Source of the DNA: Theristus sp. LFF4_11
Taxonomy: Eukaryota; Nematoda; Chromadorea; Monhysterida; Xyalidae
Reading direction: 5' to 3'
Assembly (NCBI GenBank): GCA_030248135.1
Contig: JASANC010002762.1
Coordinates: forward strand, 1-64,000
Length of the DNA: 64,000 nucleotides
Shown: in pieces, positions 1 to 15,321 of the stretch
How positions within the stretch are numbered: the first letter of the stretch is position 1
How the letters are laid out: each line of letters starts with the position of its first letter
Notes under the pieces: generated by a model
Databases searched by the model: none
Seen by the model: only the letters and a program-made list of their open reading frames with translations
Told to the model about the DNA's origin: nothing
Translations under genes and position numbers: made by a program

Positions 1-159
1 ATTTCAGTGGGACAGGTTTAAAAAAATAAGTCATACTGCTGATAAACCAGGTGGACCAGGTTTTAGTAACGGTGAAAACTCACAGCATGATCTGATCGCT
101 CGTTCGAGCAATGAAAAGTGTGCTGTTCGGTTCCTTGGGGGAAACGAAATGTGGGTAGG

Positions 160-305
160 AATGCGGAATACCGAAACCCGGCATATTCTTCGGGCGACCA
201 AAGACGCCTGGTCAAATCGCGGGACTCAAAGTGCTTCGTGTGATCAATACAGAACCGAGCGGCGGCGGCACTCGCGTACGGACTCGATAAAACGGACGAT
301 AAAAT
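160..305 (+). pseudogene. Frame-broken upstream exon of mortalin (HSPA9)
   Basis: The DNA encodes the mortalin stretch ATKDAGQIAGLKVLRVINEP followed by the Ala-rich and LAYGLDKTDDK segments, but only if the reading frame is switched. There are single extra bases near 208-209 and 258, a 3-base insertion at 249-251 and an apparent deletion of about 12 bases near 190, where FNDSQR is expected. The 3' splice boundary is intact: the exon ends in AAAAT before GTCAGT, and its last two bases plus the first base of the exon at 527 make the expected Ile codon. All downstream exons are clean. It could be a decaying exon, a badly corrected sequence at this point, or a duplicate exon replaced by one further upstream. 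Homology before about position 160 is too weak to define the 5' boundary. Confidence 0.6.
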
Positions 306-526
306 GTCAGTGTGGGGACCGTCTACTTTGGTGTCTGAAATGTTGGCCTTCGGCTGCAACACAGTGTGAAAAAACAATTTTTTTCAATTTGCTTGTTTTC
401 CTCGTTAGATTGTGCTGTGTTCAAGTGCCTGGACACAGAATAGAATCTATTTTCCCATTATCTGACAAAAAAATTTGAGGGTGCGATTTTCGTTTTTTTA
501 CTTCGAAATACCAAAAAGCGTTTCAG

Positions 527-4006
<3,480 letters not shown>

Positions 4007-4463
4007 AATGAAATGCCGATCTGATTGGTGGACACCTCTGATTCCATTTATTTCCTTTCATTGGATATTGTCACCGTAGATTTTTTTCAATAAGTTGTTC
4101 CTGTTATAGAGTTGCTTTGTTGTTTTCGGTGTGAGACCCGAGCTGTTTGAAATTCTGCTCTCTTTTCTCGGTTTGCTGTCACAGACACAATGCGCGCTTG
4201 CTTTTGTGTCGTCGTCGTCTGTGATTTGTGTCGGAATTCTATGACGACTGAAAAGTTTTCTGGTTCGAAAAGACGTTGTTATTTTTTTTGTTATCATTCG
4301 TTACTTTGAGTGGAGCGAATATTGAGTTTTTGTCTCAGAAATTCATCCTGTTATTCGAAATCTTGTCATGTTCGTGTCATTAGTCGATTGTTTTTGTTTG
4401 TTGAGTCAAATTCAGTGAGTGATCTTTTATCATCAATTTTAGCTGAAAAAATGCTGGCAGAAC

Positions 4464-4469
4464 AATAAA
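4464..4469 (+). terminator. Candidate poly(A) signal of mortalin
   Basis: AATAAA lies about 460 bases after the mortalin stop codon and is followed by T/GT-rich sequence. It is the first canonical hexamer downstream on this strand. Confidence 0.4.
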
Positions 4470-5654
4470 CTGTGCATCTTGTTGAATGGAAATTCCAATC
4501 GTGTGGTCAATAGTAATGCGTTTTCAACGCCAAAGAATCTTTTTTGTCGAAAAGACGTGTGCAGTGGAGAACAGTTTGCATTTTTTGGTCAAGTGTTCGA
4601 TTCAAGTGACCAATCAGTGCGATATCTTTAAAGAATGTCACATCACGAAAATTGGGTGAAACTTTGCACTTTAAAAAGTCTCCAACGTTTATGGTGTGTG
4701 GTGTCAGAATTTTCGGAAAAAAGCGCGCGCATTTTTTCAAATTCTTTGCTCACGGCCTGTGTGTGCTGTGCTGTTGTTTTTTCTTTGTGTGTTGTTTGTT
4801 TTTGTTACAATGCTTGTTCGGGTCAGTCAGTCAAATCAATATGTGTTTGCCTTTTTTTGTTCAACCGCTTTTTTTTTGCAAAACCTACTTTGCTCGCACT
4901 GTGAATTCACCTTCCGACCCGTCGTACGGCTTCATATTTACAAGTACATGCACAATGGAGGTGGTCCTCTTCACTAGCTTTTTCGGCTGTCCCCCCGTCG
5001 CGCGCGCAACCGAAAAACCTGACCCGACCCGCACTCCCGCGCCCATCTCCAATTGGCACAAGACTAAATGCAGAAAAATGTGGCACACCAATGCCAAGAC
5101 GGTGGTTGAACTGTTGCATGAATGGTGAAGGTAACCAATAATAAAGAACAGTTTTTAGCCTCCGCAGGTGACGAAAGTGGAGCGGGCCTTATATCTTTGT
5201 CGACATGTGTTTTTGGTTGCTTTTTCTCATTTTCCCACTATTGCTTGTTGTAAGTGCGTTTTTTTTTGCTTTTCAGTCCTCAGCGAATTCACTTTATATT
5301 TGGCAACATTCGATCAGGTCAGGCTCAGGATAAAACAACATACGAAAACAGTAAAACACGCCAAAAAACGTCCAACTCAACGCCACAGATGTTTTTGATT
5401 GGTTTTCATTAAATTTCATTTCATTTATTCTTCTCGCAACGGGTACCACCAACCAAGACTCAGCGGACAAAGCCCACTGGACACTGCGATTTTAATGCGA
5501 CACTGAACACTTCGTCCATTCTTTCTCAAACCATTCTCAACAAATCATTTCGTCAGAATCAGAACTGAAAACATCTTTAAAAACGGAATTCGATTTGAAC
5601 GACGTTAAAGGGAACTGAAATTAACTTTATTCGAAATTGTGGCAATTCCGTCGA
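4470..5654. other. Intergenic, no gene seen
   Basis: T-rich on the plus strand with scattered short ORFs of random composition. I see no splice-consistent exon, RNA gene or repeat here. Confidence 0.5.
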
Positions 5655-7901
5655 ATGAAAATGCAAACAAACACGACAAACAGTAAGCCGCCGCCCCCAA
5701 CAGGCAATCGTGCAATCAGTCAACAGACAGCCAATAAATTCAAAAGCGACCTGTTGACCAAGCGTGAGTGTTTGTTGAATAAACTTTGTTTTTATGTCTC
5801 GCGTCTCGCAAAATGCAAGTGCATCTGCACAACTGGACTAGAGTAGAGACTAGAGTCCACTCCGGCCAGCTGTTTTTGGTTCCTTTCCCATTTCTCATTC
5901 TTTGAAATAAAACCTTACGGTGTCTGTGACACTGTTCCAACAACCGATCCAGCCAACCAATGAGCGTGCCAGTTTTGATTGAACGTTCTGAAATGCAACA
6001 GCAAGCATGTCTCGTGCGTTTGCATTCGCCAGTTCAGGAAGTTTTAGAAGATTAGTTGTCTTGCAATTCTTAAAAGCTACACACTCTATTTGTGGGGGCA
6101 GGAATGAAGGAAATTATAATCACCGTAGCGCGGTTTTAATTTATTTGAATTAACGGGGGCGAGGTGTCGAGGGGGGGGGGGGGAGATGGGGGAAAGGCGA
6201 ATTTATTTGGGCGCTCTGTGTGTAGAAGTAGTGGGGTACTGCGGCGGGTGGCGGGTGATATTTGTGGTGTGTGGTTTAAAAAAAATTTTTTTTAATTTTT
6301 TTTCCAAAAATTTTAAAAAATGTTTTATATTTTGAAAATTTTTTTTATTAAATATTTTTAATATTTTTTTTTTAATTTGTTCTTTTTTTGCTTTTTTTGG
6401 TATATATAATTGAATGTGCAGTTTTTTTTTTCGAATTTTTTTGATAAATTTTTTTTTTACTTTGCCTGTGGCATGTTGGTTTGTTTTGCAGGCTGTTTTT
6501 GGGATTGGTGAGTGATGTTTCTTTTGTGTTTGGCAGTGGTGGGTGGTTGGTGATGCTGGACTTGGGAGTTGCGAGGGGTAAATGGTGAAATAGCAAATTC
6601 GGAGGGTGTAAGAGGAGTAAGGAACTCGCGGATTTGGATAGGTGGACGTTGTAGAGGGTGGGTAATGGTAGTGGTGCTCGGTCGGGTGGTGGTTGGTGGG
6701 TTGCGTGGTGTGGTTATGGCTGTGTGTCCTGGGGTCGTGGGGAGGGTTTTGCGGTGTGTTTTTGGACGTGTTTTGAGGGGAGAATTGGGAGGCGTTGTGT
6801 GGCAGGTGGTAGTAGGTAGTGGCCGAAGGGGGGGGTGGAAGTTTTGTCTTAAATTTTTATGGAGTGGGGTCATGTGGTAAGATGGGAGGGGGGGTGATGG
6901 GGGTAGTGGAAGGGTGATTCGGAAGCCCTATTTGAATTTTTTAAACTTTTATTAAAAAATTTGGTTTTAAATATATATTTAGAAAATATTTTTTCTTAAG
7001 ATTTTTAAAAATTTGGTGGTAATCAGCCAATCAGCCAGACAGGTTTTCGATTGTTGATTTAATCATAAAAATCCTGGATTGTGAAATCGTACCAAAAAAA
7101 ACAAACGCAGTGTTCTCGGCGTCCAACAAATCAGTGGGCGTCAATGCGAGTGAGAACAACGAGAACAACAATCACGTGATTTCGGTTGGAGCGGGCAACG
7201 CCGGCGCTGTAGCGACGCAGTTACGCCAACCGAAGTCGTCGCTGCAACGATCGCAGAGTCTTCGAGCGGCACGACGCCGTCCGCTCACGGATGCCGTCAA
7301 CGTTGCCACGTCAAAAGACACCGGTTGGTCATTGGCATGCGCCGGCGGCTGCGCTGAGCAACGCTCAAAAAGTGACCGCACATGGAGAAGCACGCCGCCA
7401 CCGCCACTGGTTCTTTCTCCAAGGAGTTTTTCTGCCGTGCACGTTTTTTTTCAACTTGTACAAAAGCAAACGTAATGTGATGTCGAGGTTGCAGTCACGC
7501 ACGGTGGGTTCCATGCGCGTTTGTGTGTTCATTTATGAAATATCGTTTATTTGGTGCGGCTACTGTCGGAATGGAATGAAAGTGGATGATTGAAAGGGGT
7601 GAGAATTCTGCAGAACAATTCTGTCACCTCTGATTGAATACTAAAAACTCATGCACATCAATAAATTGTGTCTTGGGTCTCCGAATTTCATGCTGTTCAT
7701 ACAGTTTTATCGGAGTTTCCTGCTTTTCGCGAAATAAAATGGAATGGAATGGAATCAATAAATTGTCGATGTTTGTGCCATTCAGGTGGCCTTCCTGCTG
7801 CTCGAAAGCCAATGGCAGGCCGTGATTCCAGTCCCGGCCCGTTTCTTCGACCGCCGTGTGCGTCAAAGTTGGCACGACCCCGTTCGCGGTCAACGAGCAA
7901 G
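5655..7901 (+). CDS. Ser/Arg/Pro-rich protein, three 5' exons (or alternative TACC N-terminus)
   Basis: Exons 5655-5763, 7111-7323 and 7786-7901 join in phase (1, then 1, then 0). They give about 147 residues of low-complexity, basic, Ser/Arg/Pro/Asn-rich sequence. It starts MKMQTNTTNSKPPPPTG, contains SSLQRSQSLRAARRRP (basophilic kinase-type sites) and ends near RPRSRSTSK. There are no membrane segments or recognisable folds. Exon three ends in phase 0, exactly the phase of the second TACC exon at 19246, so these could be distal alternative 5' exons of TACC. Alternatively the gene ends locally near 8200: an open frame from 8085 ends in a stop, but the phase does not match cleanly. I do not recognise the family. 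Composition resembles intrinsically disordered cytoskeletal regulators. Confidence 0.45.
6140..7010 (+). mobile_element. Degenerate hAT-like MITE, strongly C-depleted
   Basis: Lies in the intron before the exon at 7111. A/T-homopolymer flanks (6275-6460 and 6930-7010) surround a G/T-rich core. The core right end, around GGGGTCATGTGGTAAG and GGTGATTCGGAAGCCC, matches the cleaner element at 26803-27542 (GGGGTCATATGGTAAG and GGTGATATTCGGACTCCC). Terminal repeats and target duplication are no longer clear. The core has very few C on the plus strand and runs of eight to ten G. Confidence 0.5.
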
Positions 7902-8201
7902 GTTGGTCGCTTGGAAAAAAAACGTTTTTTTTGTTTGTGTCCAAGCTGTGTGGCGCTTCTCTTTCTGCTTGCGTCTTTCCCACGAATTCGCGAGGACCGA
8001 AAATTTCGTGTGTTGTTGTTCTTTGCCGACGCTGCGGCGAGGTGTGGCTCAACGTCGGTTTCTCACCTTTACAATTATCGATTAACACCAGTTACGCCTA
8101 CGAATGTGGAGGGGCGTGTGTCCTCCAAGAGTAATGTCCTCTCATGGCCGAACAGTGCACCAGTGTCCGAACGAGCCTTTGCGTTCTTGTCCTGGGCGTA
8201 A

Positions 8202-11200
8202 ATCTGGGCGCTCACGTGCAGCTTGCTGACGCTAAATTGGGTGCGCGCGTCAGCCGGCTCAAATAATGTACCACAACGGGACTTGAAATCATTTTCAAAC
8301 TAATGGAAGAGGGGTACTCTCCAAAGACCCACCATTTTTACTCAGAAACTACCCTTGAGACATGATATTTCTCTTTTTTAAAGAATTGATTTTTTTAAAG
8401 AAATGAAAAGAATTTTTTTAAAACGTCGTGTCGTGTCTCGACGCCTATAAGCCCACATTTCATGGTGTTTGGTCGTGTGTGTTTGGTTTGGGTTACGACG
8501 TAGGTGAATTAAAAAATCTGAGCATAGAATCTTTTCTGTAAGAAAAATACACAAAAACGTCATCGAAACACTACGAAAAATTGAGATTATGTTTTAACCA
8601 CGTACAGAACGAACTAAAACGAAAATATGGCATCAATTTCTGATGTATGAATGGAGGTCAGAGTTTTTCTTTTCGTTCCGCTTAATAAAATCCAGCTACC
8701 GAAGCAAATAAACGTTCCAGATTGATAATATTACACCGGCTCTCAGCAATAAATAAATAAAGTCATAGTGGTTGTTATTCGTTGGGTGTTATTTCGTTAG
8801 TTTAGTAGTCAAACCGAAACTGAACATTGGTTCAGTCCGAAACTGAGGAATCTTGAAATTTCCACCACACCCACTGCTGTGGCCACTTTGTTTGCTGCTC
8901 TGCCTCTTTTCACACTTGTCGAATCTTCAGTTTTGAGCAGTATTAATAACAATAAATAAATACATAACCTGTTCAGCGTTTTTCTGACCGACACAGCCGC
9001 TACTACTGTTTGTGCGAAACAAAGTGCATAATAAACTGTCGGCAGTTTCTTTTCGTCTGACTGAATAGAAATCTGTTTCGGTGCGGGTTTCGTTCCGAGT
9101 GCTTGGTATAGCGTCGCTTAAGAATGGGAAGCATTGAAGTTCCTTCTATTTCGCCCGTATATGATGTCCCAAGGCTCTATTTTCGACACAATCAATTCAT
9201 ATTCACAAGTCAGTGTGCCGCCGTAGAACGAGACATTCACATTTCGGTGTAGTGGCGGTGGGGCAATGTCAAATCAAGATGTCAGCGAACCGCAAACTTT
9301 TCGGTTCACTTGGTTTGGGTTGGGTCTTCTGCTTAGTTCATCATTCTTGTTTGCTCTCAGCAGAAAAGTATAACCGATTGCGTTTATAGATACAGGCCGA
9401 AACCAAAATCGGTTTCTCTCCGGCACAACTTAACGTTCGCCTTTTTGTCTTGCACTCCACAGTTCCTTCTTGGGTGTCCGCTTGTGTCTGTGATGTGACG
9501 CCCGTGTGTCGCTAGTACAGTCACTGAGTTTATCATCAGTGCAAACGTTTGGACTCTGTGATGTCGTTTTGAACGAATTGACGCAACGCGCCAACTCTCC
9601 GTTAAGAACTAAACATTTTTGTCAGTGATCTGTCGTAATTTCGTTGTTCTGATTAAATCTGACGTCGTTTGTTGATATCGATAGTGGAATTGCAAAGCTT
9701 TGAGTTCCGGCGCTCATGAACTATTGTCGGCCTTAACACGATTCTTAACTGCACGATGTTTATAAGCTTTAAGAATAGGCTATTGAAAAGTTCCTCGTTC
9801 TAATAAACGTCGCTAAAATTCAATGTGCGTAAGATTGTGTCAAAATGAAAGCAGACTGATATAAGGCTGAGAAACTGTTTTTTGAAGCATCGGCTTACAG
9901 GGTTTAACTGTGTTACCATGAGTCTTCAGTTTTGAAAGTTGAATCTTTATTATGAAACCCCGATGACGTTTTTTCATTATGAAAATTGCACCCAAAGGTA
10001 CAACAGAACATCACATCATTCAACATTTGACATCAGAACAGTTGTCGATCGGTACAGTTACTGGTTTGAAACCAAGTTGTGCGGAGACATTCGAGGCAAT
10101 AGGCGTTTGTCGGCTGTCTGGGTGTCGTTTTGAATATTCAGATCCAGTTTTTTTGAACAGCAAAAGTAGTATTGGGTAACCGGAGACAAAAACCAGACAT
10201 TCATTCATTCCTCTGTGATCCCAGCACAGACAAGTCCGGCTTCAGTTCCAGATTGAGTATAACGAACGATAAAACTGATTTTTCTGTGTGACAGAAAATT
10301 TCTGGTTTGTCCCGTCCCGTTGTTATTAAAGTCTGTCGTTCGTTCATTTCATTTGTTTCGTTTGTCAGTTCCATGTTGCGTGGATTTTGTTTTGTTAGTT
10401 TGCTTTTCTTCCTTATTCTGGAGAGGGATGGCCAGCCATTGGCGGAATGAGGTCATCTAGCGAAGAAGACCGAACGGAATAAAGTTGCAATGCAACAGTT
10501 TTTCTAGTACTAACATATAAACGCATTTTGCAAGAATTGTTTGTGCTTATGCTGTTCGATAGCCTATATATGAACGAAATGCCATATTTTTGCTTGACGA
10601 TTCATTTCGTCAACAACGCATGGCACAAAAACTCGCACTTGGATCGATTCGAAGCCGACGTCGCGTGTGCAGGGGTCGTGACTGAGTGCCAAACGGTTTG
10701 CCGTCTTTAGGCCCGGCACGTCTCTCGTCGTGGTCATTCGTTTTTCACTTCATATGCGCGTAAAAATTGTGTGACCGCGTTTGTTTTGTGCCAGCACAAC
10801 CGTATCTTGCCGTTTCTTTGCGTTTTGACAGGCAATGGGCAACAACCAACAGTTTGCCGCTGCCGCCGCGACGTGACGCAGCGCATGCTTTCTTTCTTTC
10901 TTCCATGCCGTTTGTCATTTGTGGAAATGTTTCTGATTGCGACACCAGGGGAGGGGAGGTAGAAGAAGAGTGAAACATGCATGCGGGCATGAATTCAGCA
11001 CTAGTGACAAATTGAAATGTTTGGTTTTCAGAAAACAAACTTGCTTTCTTGGAGCCAATTTTGCAGTTTACGCTCATTTGTCCCTCGTCGAAATCTGTCA
11101 CCGATTAGCTTTGTTTGGCGGCCCGAACTGTCTTCTCTTTTGTCAATTTTTGTGTGGCTTGCTGTCGCTGAAAATCACTGTTTCTGGGTGGGAATTATTG

Positions 11201-11614
11201 CGCGCAAAAGTCATAACGAAGCTCGTAAATTTCGTTTGCTTATTATGGCGTTTTCCGCTTATTACTGCGTTTAGTTTTCGGAAGCTTGGAATTTTCTCGC
11301 TTTTTTCGGCATCAACTAGATTATCATGCGGATGCGCGAGCGAGCGCCAGCGAGCGGACAGCGCATCACGCATTATATGGCTGAATATTCCCTCGCGCGC
11401 TTTTTTCAAATTTGCTCGCTGCGTCCAGCGAGCATAGTATAAGCCACAAACTTGGTTCTGTGCACACGAAACGAACACCCAAAGTTGTGCTTGGAGCCGC
11501 GAAAAAATTTTTATCCGACTATTTTTCATACGCTGTAGACACGAAAAACCTATTCTGAAATTTATGTTACTTATTTTCCTTGGTATTTTTTTTTTCTGGT
11601 ATGTAATCAACATG
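8202..11614. other. Intergenic, no gene seen
   Basis: About 3.4 kb of mixed-composition DNA. AATAAA occurs at several places (for example near 8684 and 8949) but there is no coherent coding exon on either strand. Short open frames here lack the G/C-rich third positions typical of the real exons in this window. Confidence 0.5.
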
Positions 11615-11960
11615 TGTTCGCCCTTTCAATTTTTACCTGCGACACTTTCGCAGTCGAACAAAAATGTTCCCTGGGGTAATTCCACCCGGAGATTTTGAAA
11701 ATTGGGTTAATTTTTTACCCAGACCCTGTTTTTGGGTAAAAAATTGGGCATTTTTAATTGTTGGGAGGGTTTTCACCTGGTTTTAAGTGTTCGCCCTTTC
11801 AGTTTTTAGCTGGGACACTTTCACAGTTGAACAAAATTTTTTCCTAGGGTAATTTCATCCGTAGATTCTGAAAATTTAGTTTATTTTTTTGCCCGGGCAT
11901 TTTTTGGGGTCAAAATTGTGCATTTTTTAAAGTTGGTAGCATTTTGACTGGGTATCAGTT
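11615..11960. repeat. Two-copy 173-bp diverged tandem repeat
   Basis: The block beginning TGTTCGCCCTTTCA recurs at 11788, 173 bases later. Both copies run through a GGTAATT...CATTTTT segment and are roughly 75-80% alike by eye. It directly precedes the 149-bp satellite and shares the GGGTAATT word with it, so it may be an older relative. Confidence 0.7.
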
Positions 11961-12020
11961 TTTCACTCTTACAAATTTTGTCTGAGCTACGAAAAATAGG
12001 AGAAATGTTTAGTCCGTAGG

Positions 12021-13490
12021 AATTCAATGCGCTGATCACGGATTTCGGGTTAGTTTTCTTACGTGAGCAACTCTAGATGCCGAATCGTGACGATATCGGG
12101 CGAATCGGCCGTGGAAATCGGCGAAATCGGTCCACGAACGAAAAACAAGAAAAGGGTGTTTTCCAGGGTAATTCAATGCGCCGATCACGAATTTTAAGTT
12201 AGTTTTCTTACGTGAGCAACTCTAGATGCTGAATCGTGACGATTTCGGGCGAATCGGCCGTGGAAATCGGCGAAATCGGTCCAGGAACGAAAAACAAGAA
12301 AAAAGTGTTTTCCAGGGTAATTCAATGCGCTGATCACGAATTTTGGGTTAGTTTTCTTACGTGAGCAACTCTAGATGCTGAATCGTGACGATTTCGGGCG
12401 AATCGGCCGTGGAAGTTGGCGAAATCGGTCCAGGAACGAAAAACAAGAAAAGGGTGTTTTCTAGGGTAATTCAATCCGCTGATCACGGATTTTGGGTTAG
12501 TTTTCTTACGTGAGCAACTCTAGATGCCGAATCGTGACGATATCGGGCGAATCGGCCGTGGAAATCGGCGAAATCGGTCCACGAACGAAAAACAAGAAAA
12601 GAGTGTTTTCCAGGGTAATTCAATGCGCCGATCACGAATTTTAAGTTAGTTTTCTTACGTGAGCAACTCTAGATGCTGAATCGTGACGATTTCGGGCGAA
12701 TCGGCCGTGGAAATCGGCGAAATCGGTCCAGGAACGAAAAACAAGAAAAAAGTGTTTTCCAGGGTAATTCAATGCGCTGATCACAAATTTTGGGTTAGTT
12801 TTCTTACGTGAGCAATTCTAGATGCTGAATCGTGACGATTTCGGGCGAGTCGGCCGTGGAAATTGGCGAAATCGGTCCAGGAACGAAAAACAAGAAAAGG
12901 GGGTTTTCCAGGGTAATTCAATGCGCTGATCACGAATTTTGGGATAGTTTTTTTACGTGAACAACTCTAGATGCTGAATCGTGACGATTTCGGGCGAATC
13001 GGCCGTGGAAGTTGGCGAAATCGGTCCAGGAACGAAAAACAAGAAAAGGGTGTTTTCCAGGGTAATTCAATGCGCTGATCACGAATTTTGGGTTAGTTTT
13101 CTTACGTGAGCAACTCTAGATGCTGAATCGTGACGATTTCGGGCGAATCGGCCGTGGAAGTTGGCGAAATCGGTCTAGAAACGAGAAACAAGAAAAGGTT
13201 GTTTTCCAGGGTAATTCAATGCGCTGATCACAAATGTTGGGTTAGTTTTTTTTATGTGAGCAACTCTGGATGCTGAATCGTGACGATTTCGGGCGAATCG
13301 GCCGTTGAAGTTAGCGAAATCGTTCTAGAAACAAAAAACAAGAAAAGGTTGTTTTCCAGAGTAATTCAATGCACTGATCCCGGATTTTGGGTTGGTTTTT
13401 TGTGAGCAACTCTAGATACTGAATCGTAACGATTTCGAGCGAATCGGCCGTAGAAATAGCATAGGCGAAATCGGCCCAAAAAACGAAAAA
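12021..13490. repeat. 149-bp tandem satellite, about ten units
   Basis: Units start with AATTCAATGCGCTGATCACG at 12021, 12170, 12319, 12468, 12617, 12766, 12915, 13064, 13213 and 13363. The period is exactly 149 except the last step (150). Each contains TTACGTGAGCAACTCTAGAT and GGGCGAATCGGCCGTGGAA. Variants shared by units 1 and 4 (GATATCGG, TCCACGAACG) and by units 2 and 5 (GCCGATCACG, TTTTAAGTT) show a 447-bp higher-order duplication. The last two units are the most diverged. It has no open reading frame of interest. Confidence 0.95.
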
Positions 13491-13582
13491 TGAAAACTCT
13501 GAGGTATCCGGGGTTTAGAAGAATGTGTGACCAACGAGATGTGAATTTGGTTCGACCTTCGGGACTTATTTAAAAGTCAGAA

Positions 13583-14672
13583 TATTATCTAAAAATGCGG
13601 GAGACGCATATAAAAGGAGGAATATGGCTTTGTCTAAGCAGTGAGAGACTTGGCTCGACAACTCTTTTCAAGTCTCTGATGTGGTACACACACACGGATA
13701 CAAGTACATAAGAGCCATATTTTTGCGCCGTTTATTCACTATTTCGGTTGCACATGTATAATCTTTTCGTACGAAGGAGGCTTAGTAATGTTGAATGATG
13801 TGTGGAAAAGCCGCACACTGAAAAAATGTTTCGCGCCAGAGCGTAGTTCGAATATGAATTGAAATAAATTTTGTTTAGTGAAAAAACATTCTGACTGGTT
13901 TTTTCTCCATTTCTTGCACGAATCTGTCGTCAGAATACGTTAAGTTTTTGCTCATTTAAAATTGCCGCGCAGCCATGAAACATTTTCTCTATCTGTGCGT
14001 GCAAACGCATATTGGGTCACGATTAATAAGAAAGATAATACTTTGTAGACAATTAAAACTTTTGCGGTATTTCGGGCATTTGCATTTAGCAACCACTAAA
14101 ACCACTAAAACAACGATCAGACTTCAGATCGCTGATACTGGTTTGCCCAGGACAAAGTGTATCGCAGAGGCATTGGGGAACGCAAGGTCTCCTTCTGTGG
14201 CAAAGGCAAGGACTCACGGGACAGACAGTTTATCCTGCCACTAGAGTTTGGTAAAAAGGCTGAAAATCAACGGAAGATAACACCTTTTTGTCACTGATGC
14301 TGGTGTGTACACAGTGATGCGTACGTTAGCAACGATAAAACCACATGAAACAATGTTTTGCAGTCTCTGATTTTTCTGTTTTTGCACAGAATTTACAGAT
14401 TCTTGATTTACAGAAGTTCTGCACAGAATTTGCACAGAATTTCGCACATGATGTGATTTCGGACTAAACTGGAAAGGACAGTTAAAAAATGATTTTAAAA
14501 CTTTTTACACTTTTCAGTAAAACAAACGCGGCGCAAAAATATAGCTTTTATGTACTTGTATCCGTGTGTACCACATCAGAGACTTGAAAAGAGTTGTCGA
14601 GCCAAGTCTCTCACTGCTTAGACAAAGCCATATTCCTCCTTTTATATGCGTCTCCCGCATTTTTAGATAATA
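13583..14672. repeat. 1.1-kb inverted repeat with about 146-bp arms
   Basis: Arm 13583-13730 and the reverse complement of 14529-14672 are nearly identical. They differ by a few bases, including one (CA)n length difference and AGAGCC versus AAAGCT. Each arm holds CGCATATAAAAGGAGG, a good TATA-like box, pointing into the 798-bp centre. The centre has no long ORF; AATAAA occurs near 13863. It could be a foldback element or a hairpin-RNA locus. No clear target duplication was found. Confidence 0.85.
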
Positions 14673-15137
14673 GGTATCAGTTTGCTCTTGTTGCTGGTAC
14701 TGCCTTCGATTTATTTTGCTGTTATGTTTCTTTTGCCCACTTTTCAAACTTCGTACGAACTTTGGACAGAGTTTAAAATCGGCTTAAATCGGTTTGTACA
14801 AACGCCATCTTTCAGTTGTTATTTTTATGTTGATATGTTGAATATACACATCTACGTATGACCGCATTAGTTGCAGTTAGATAAGAATTTGGTTACCATG
14901 TGGGAAAAATCACACCCACATTGTCTGTGGTTTCGGTGCGAACCATTTTTTGCGTTATTGGTATCTGATAAAGCATACAGTTGTCGTTTGTTGTTTTTAA
15001 TAAGTTTTCATGTTTGGCCATGGAGATCTGTTCGGATTTTATTTCAGGAATTGTTAAGTTGACGACCTCGTTTTGCCAAAAAGGGTGACAAACCACTGCA
15101 GGCGAAACGCTGCCACTGAATTAAACAAGCAAAAAAA

Positions 15138-15181
15138 TTAACTGGCAATTAACTGGCAATTAAGGCATTAACTGGCAATTA
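15138..15181. repeat. Short tandem TTAACTGGCAA repeat
   Basis: Three copies of an 11-base word, the third offset by TTAAGGCA. It sits just upstream of the candidate first exon at 15223. Confidence 0.8.
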
Positions 15182-15222
15182 GGTACCGGATATAAAGGCT
15201 AAACTATTCAAGAAAACAAAAC

Positions 15223-15321
15223 ATGAAAGCGCTGAAAAAATTCATGCACAAAGATAAAAAGTCGTCCGACCGTCGGGCTTCTGGAGATTCTTCGGGCAGT
15301 TGGACAACGTCGCCGGTTAAG
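15223..15321 (+). CDS. Candidate alternative first coding exon of TACC
   Basis: ATG followed by 33 codons (MKALKKFMHKDKKSSDRRAS then GDSSGSWTTSPVK) ending at a GTAACG donor in phase 0. Phase 0 fits direct splicing to the TACC exon at 19246, giving a short basic, Ser-rich N-terminus. Splicing instead to 18296 would put the next exon in a frame that fails at 19246. TATAAA at 15191 is probably too close to the ATG to act as its TATA box. It could also be the start of another gene whose other exons I cannot see. Confidence 0.4.

Noticed and set aside
4635..5128. Plus-strand ORFs of 89-158 codons with Phe/Cys/Val-rich, membrane-like translation
   Set aside because: They come from T/G-rich low-complexity DNA in the mortalin 3' flank, overlap in several frames, and have neither splice sites nor a plausible start context.
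6457..6880. ORFs of 103-138 codons on both strands
   Set aside because: They reflect the C-depleted composition of the degenerate MITE (Thr/Pro-rich on one strand, Gly/Val-rich on the other), not coding constraint.
15191..15196. TATAAA box for the exon at 15223
   Set aside because: Only 27 bases before the ATG, leaving almost no 5' UTR; it is at best fortuitous.
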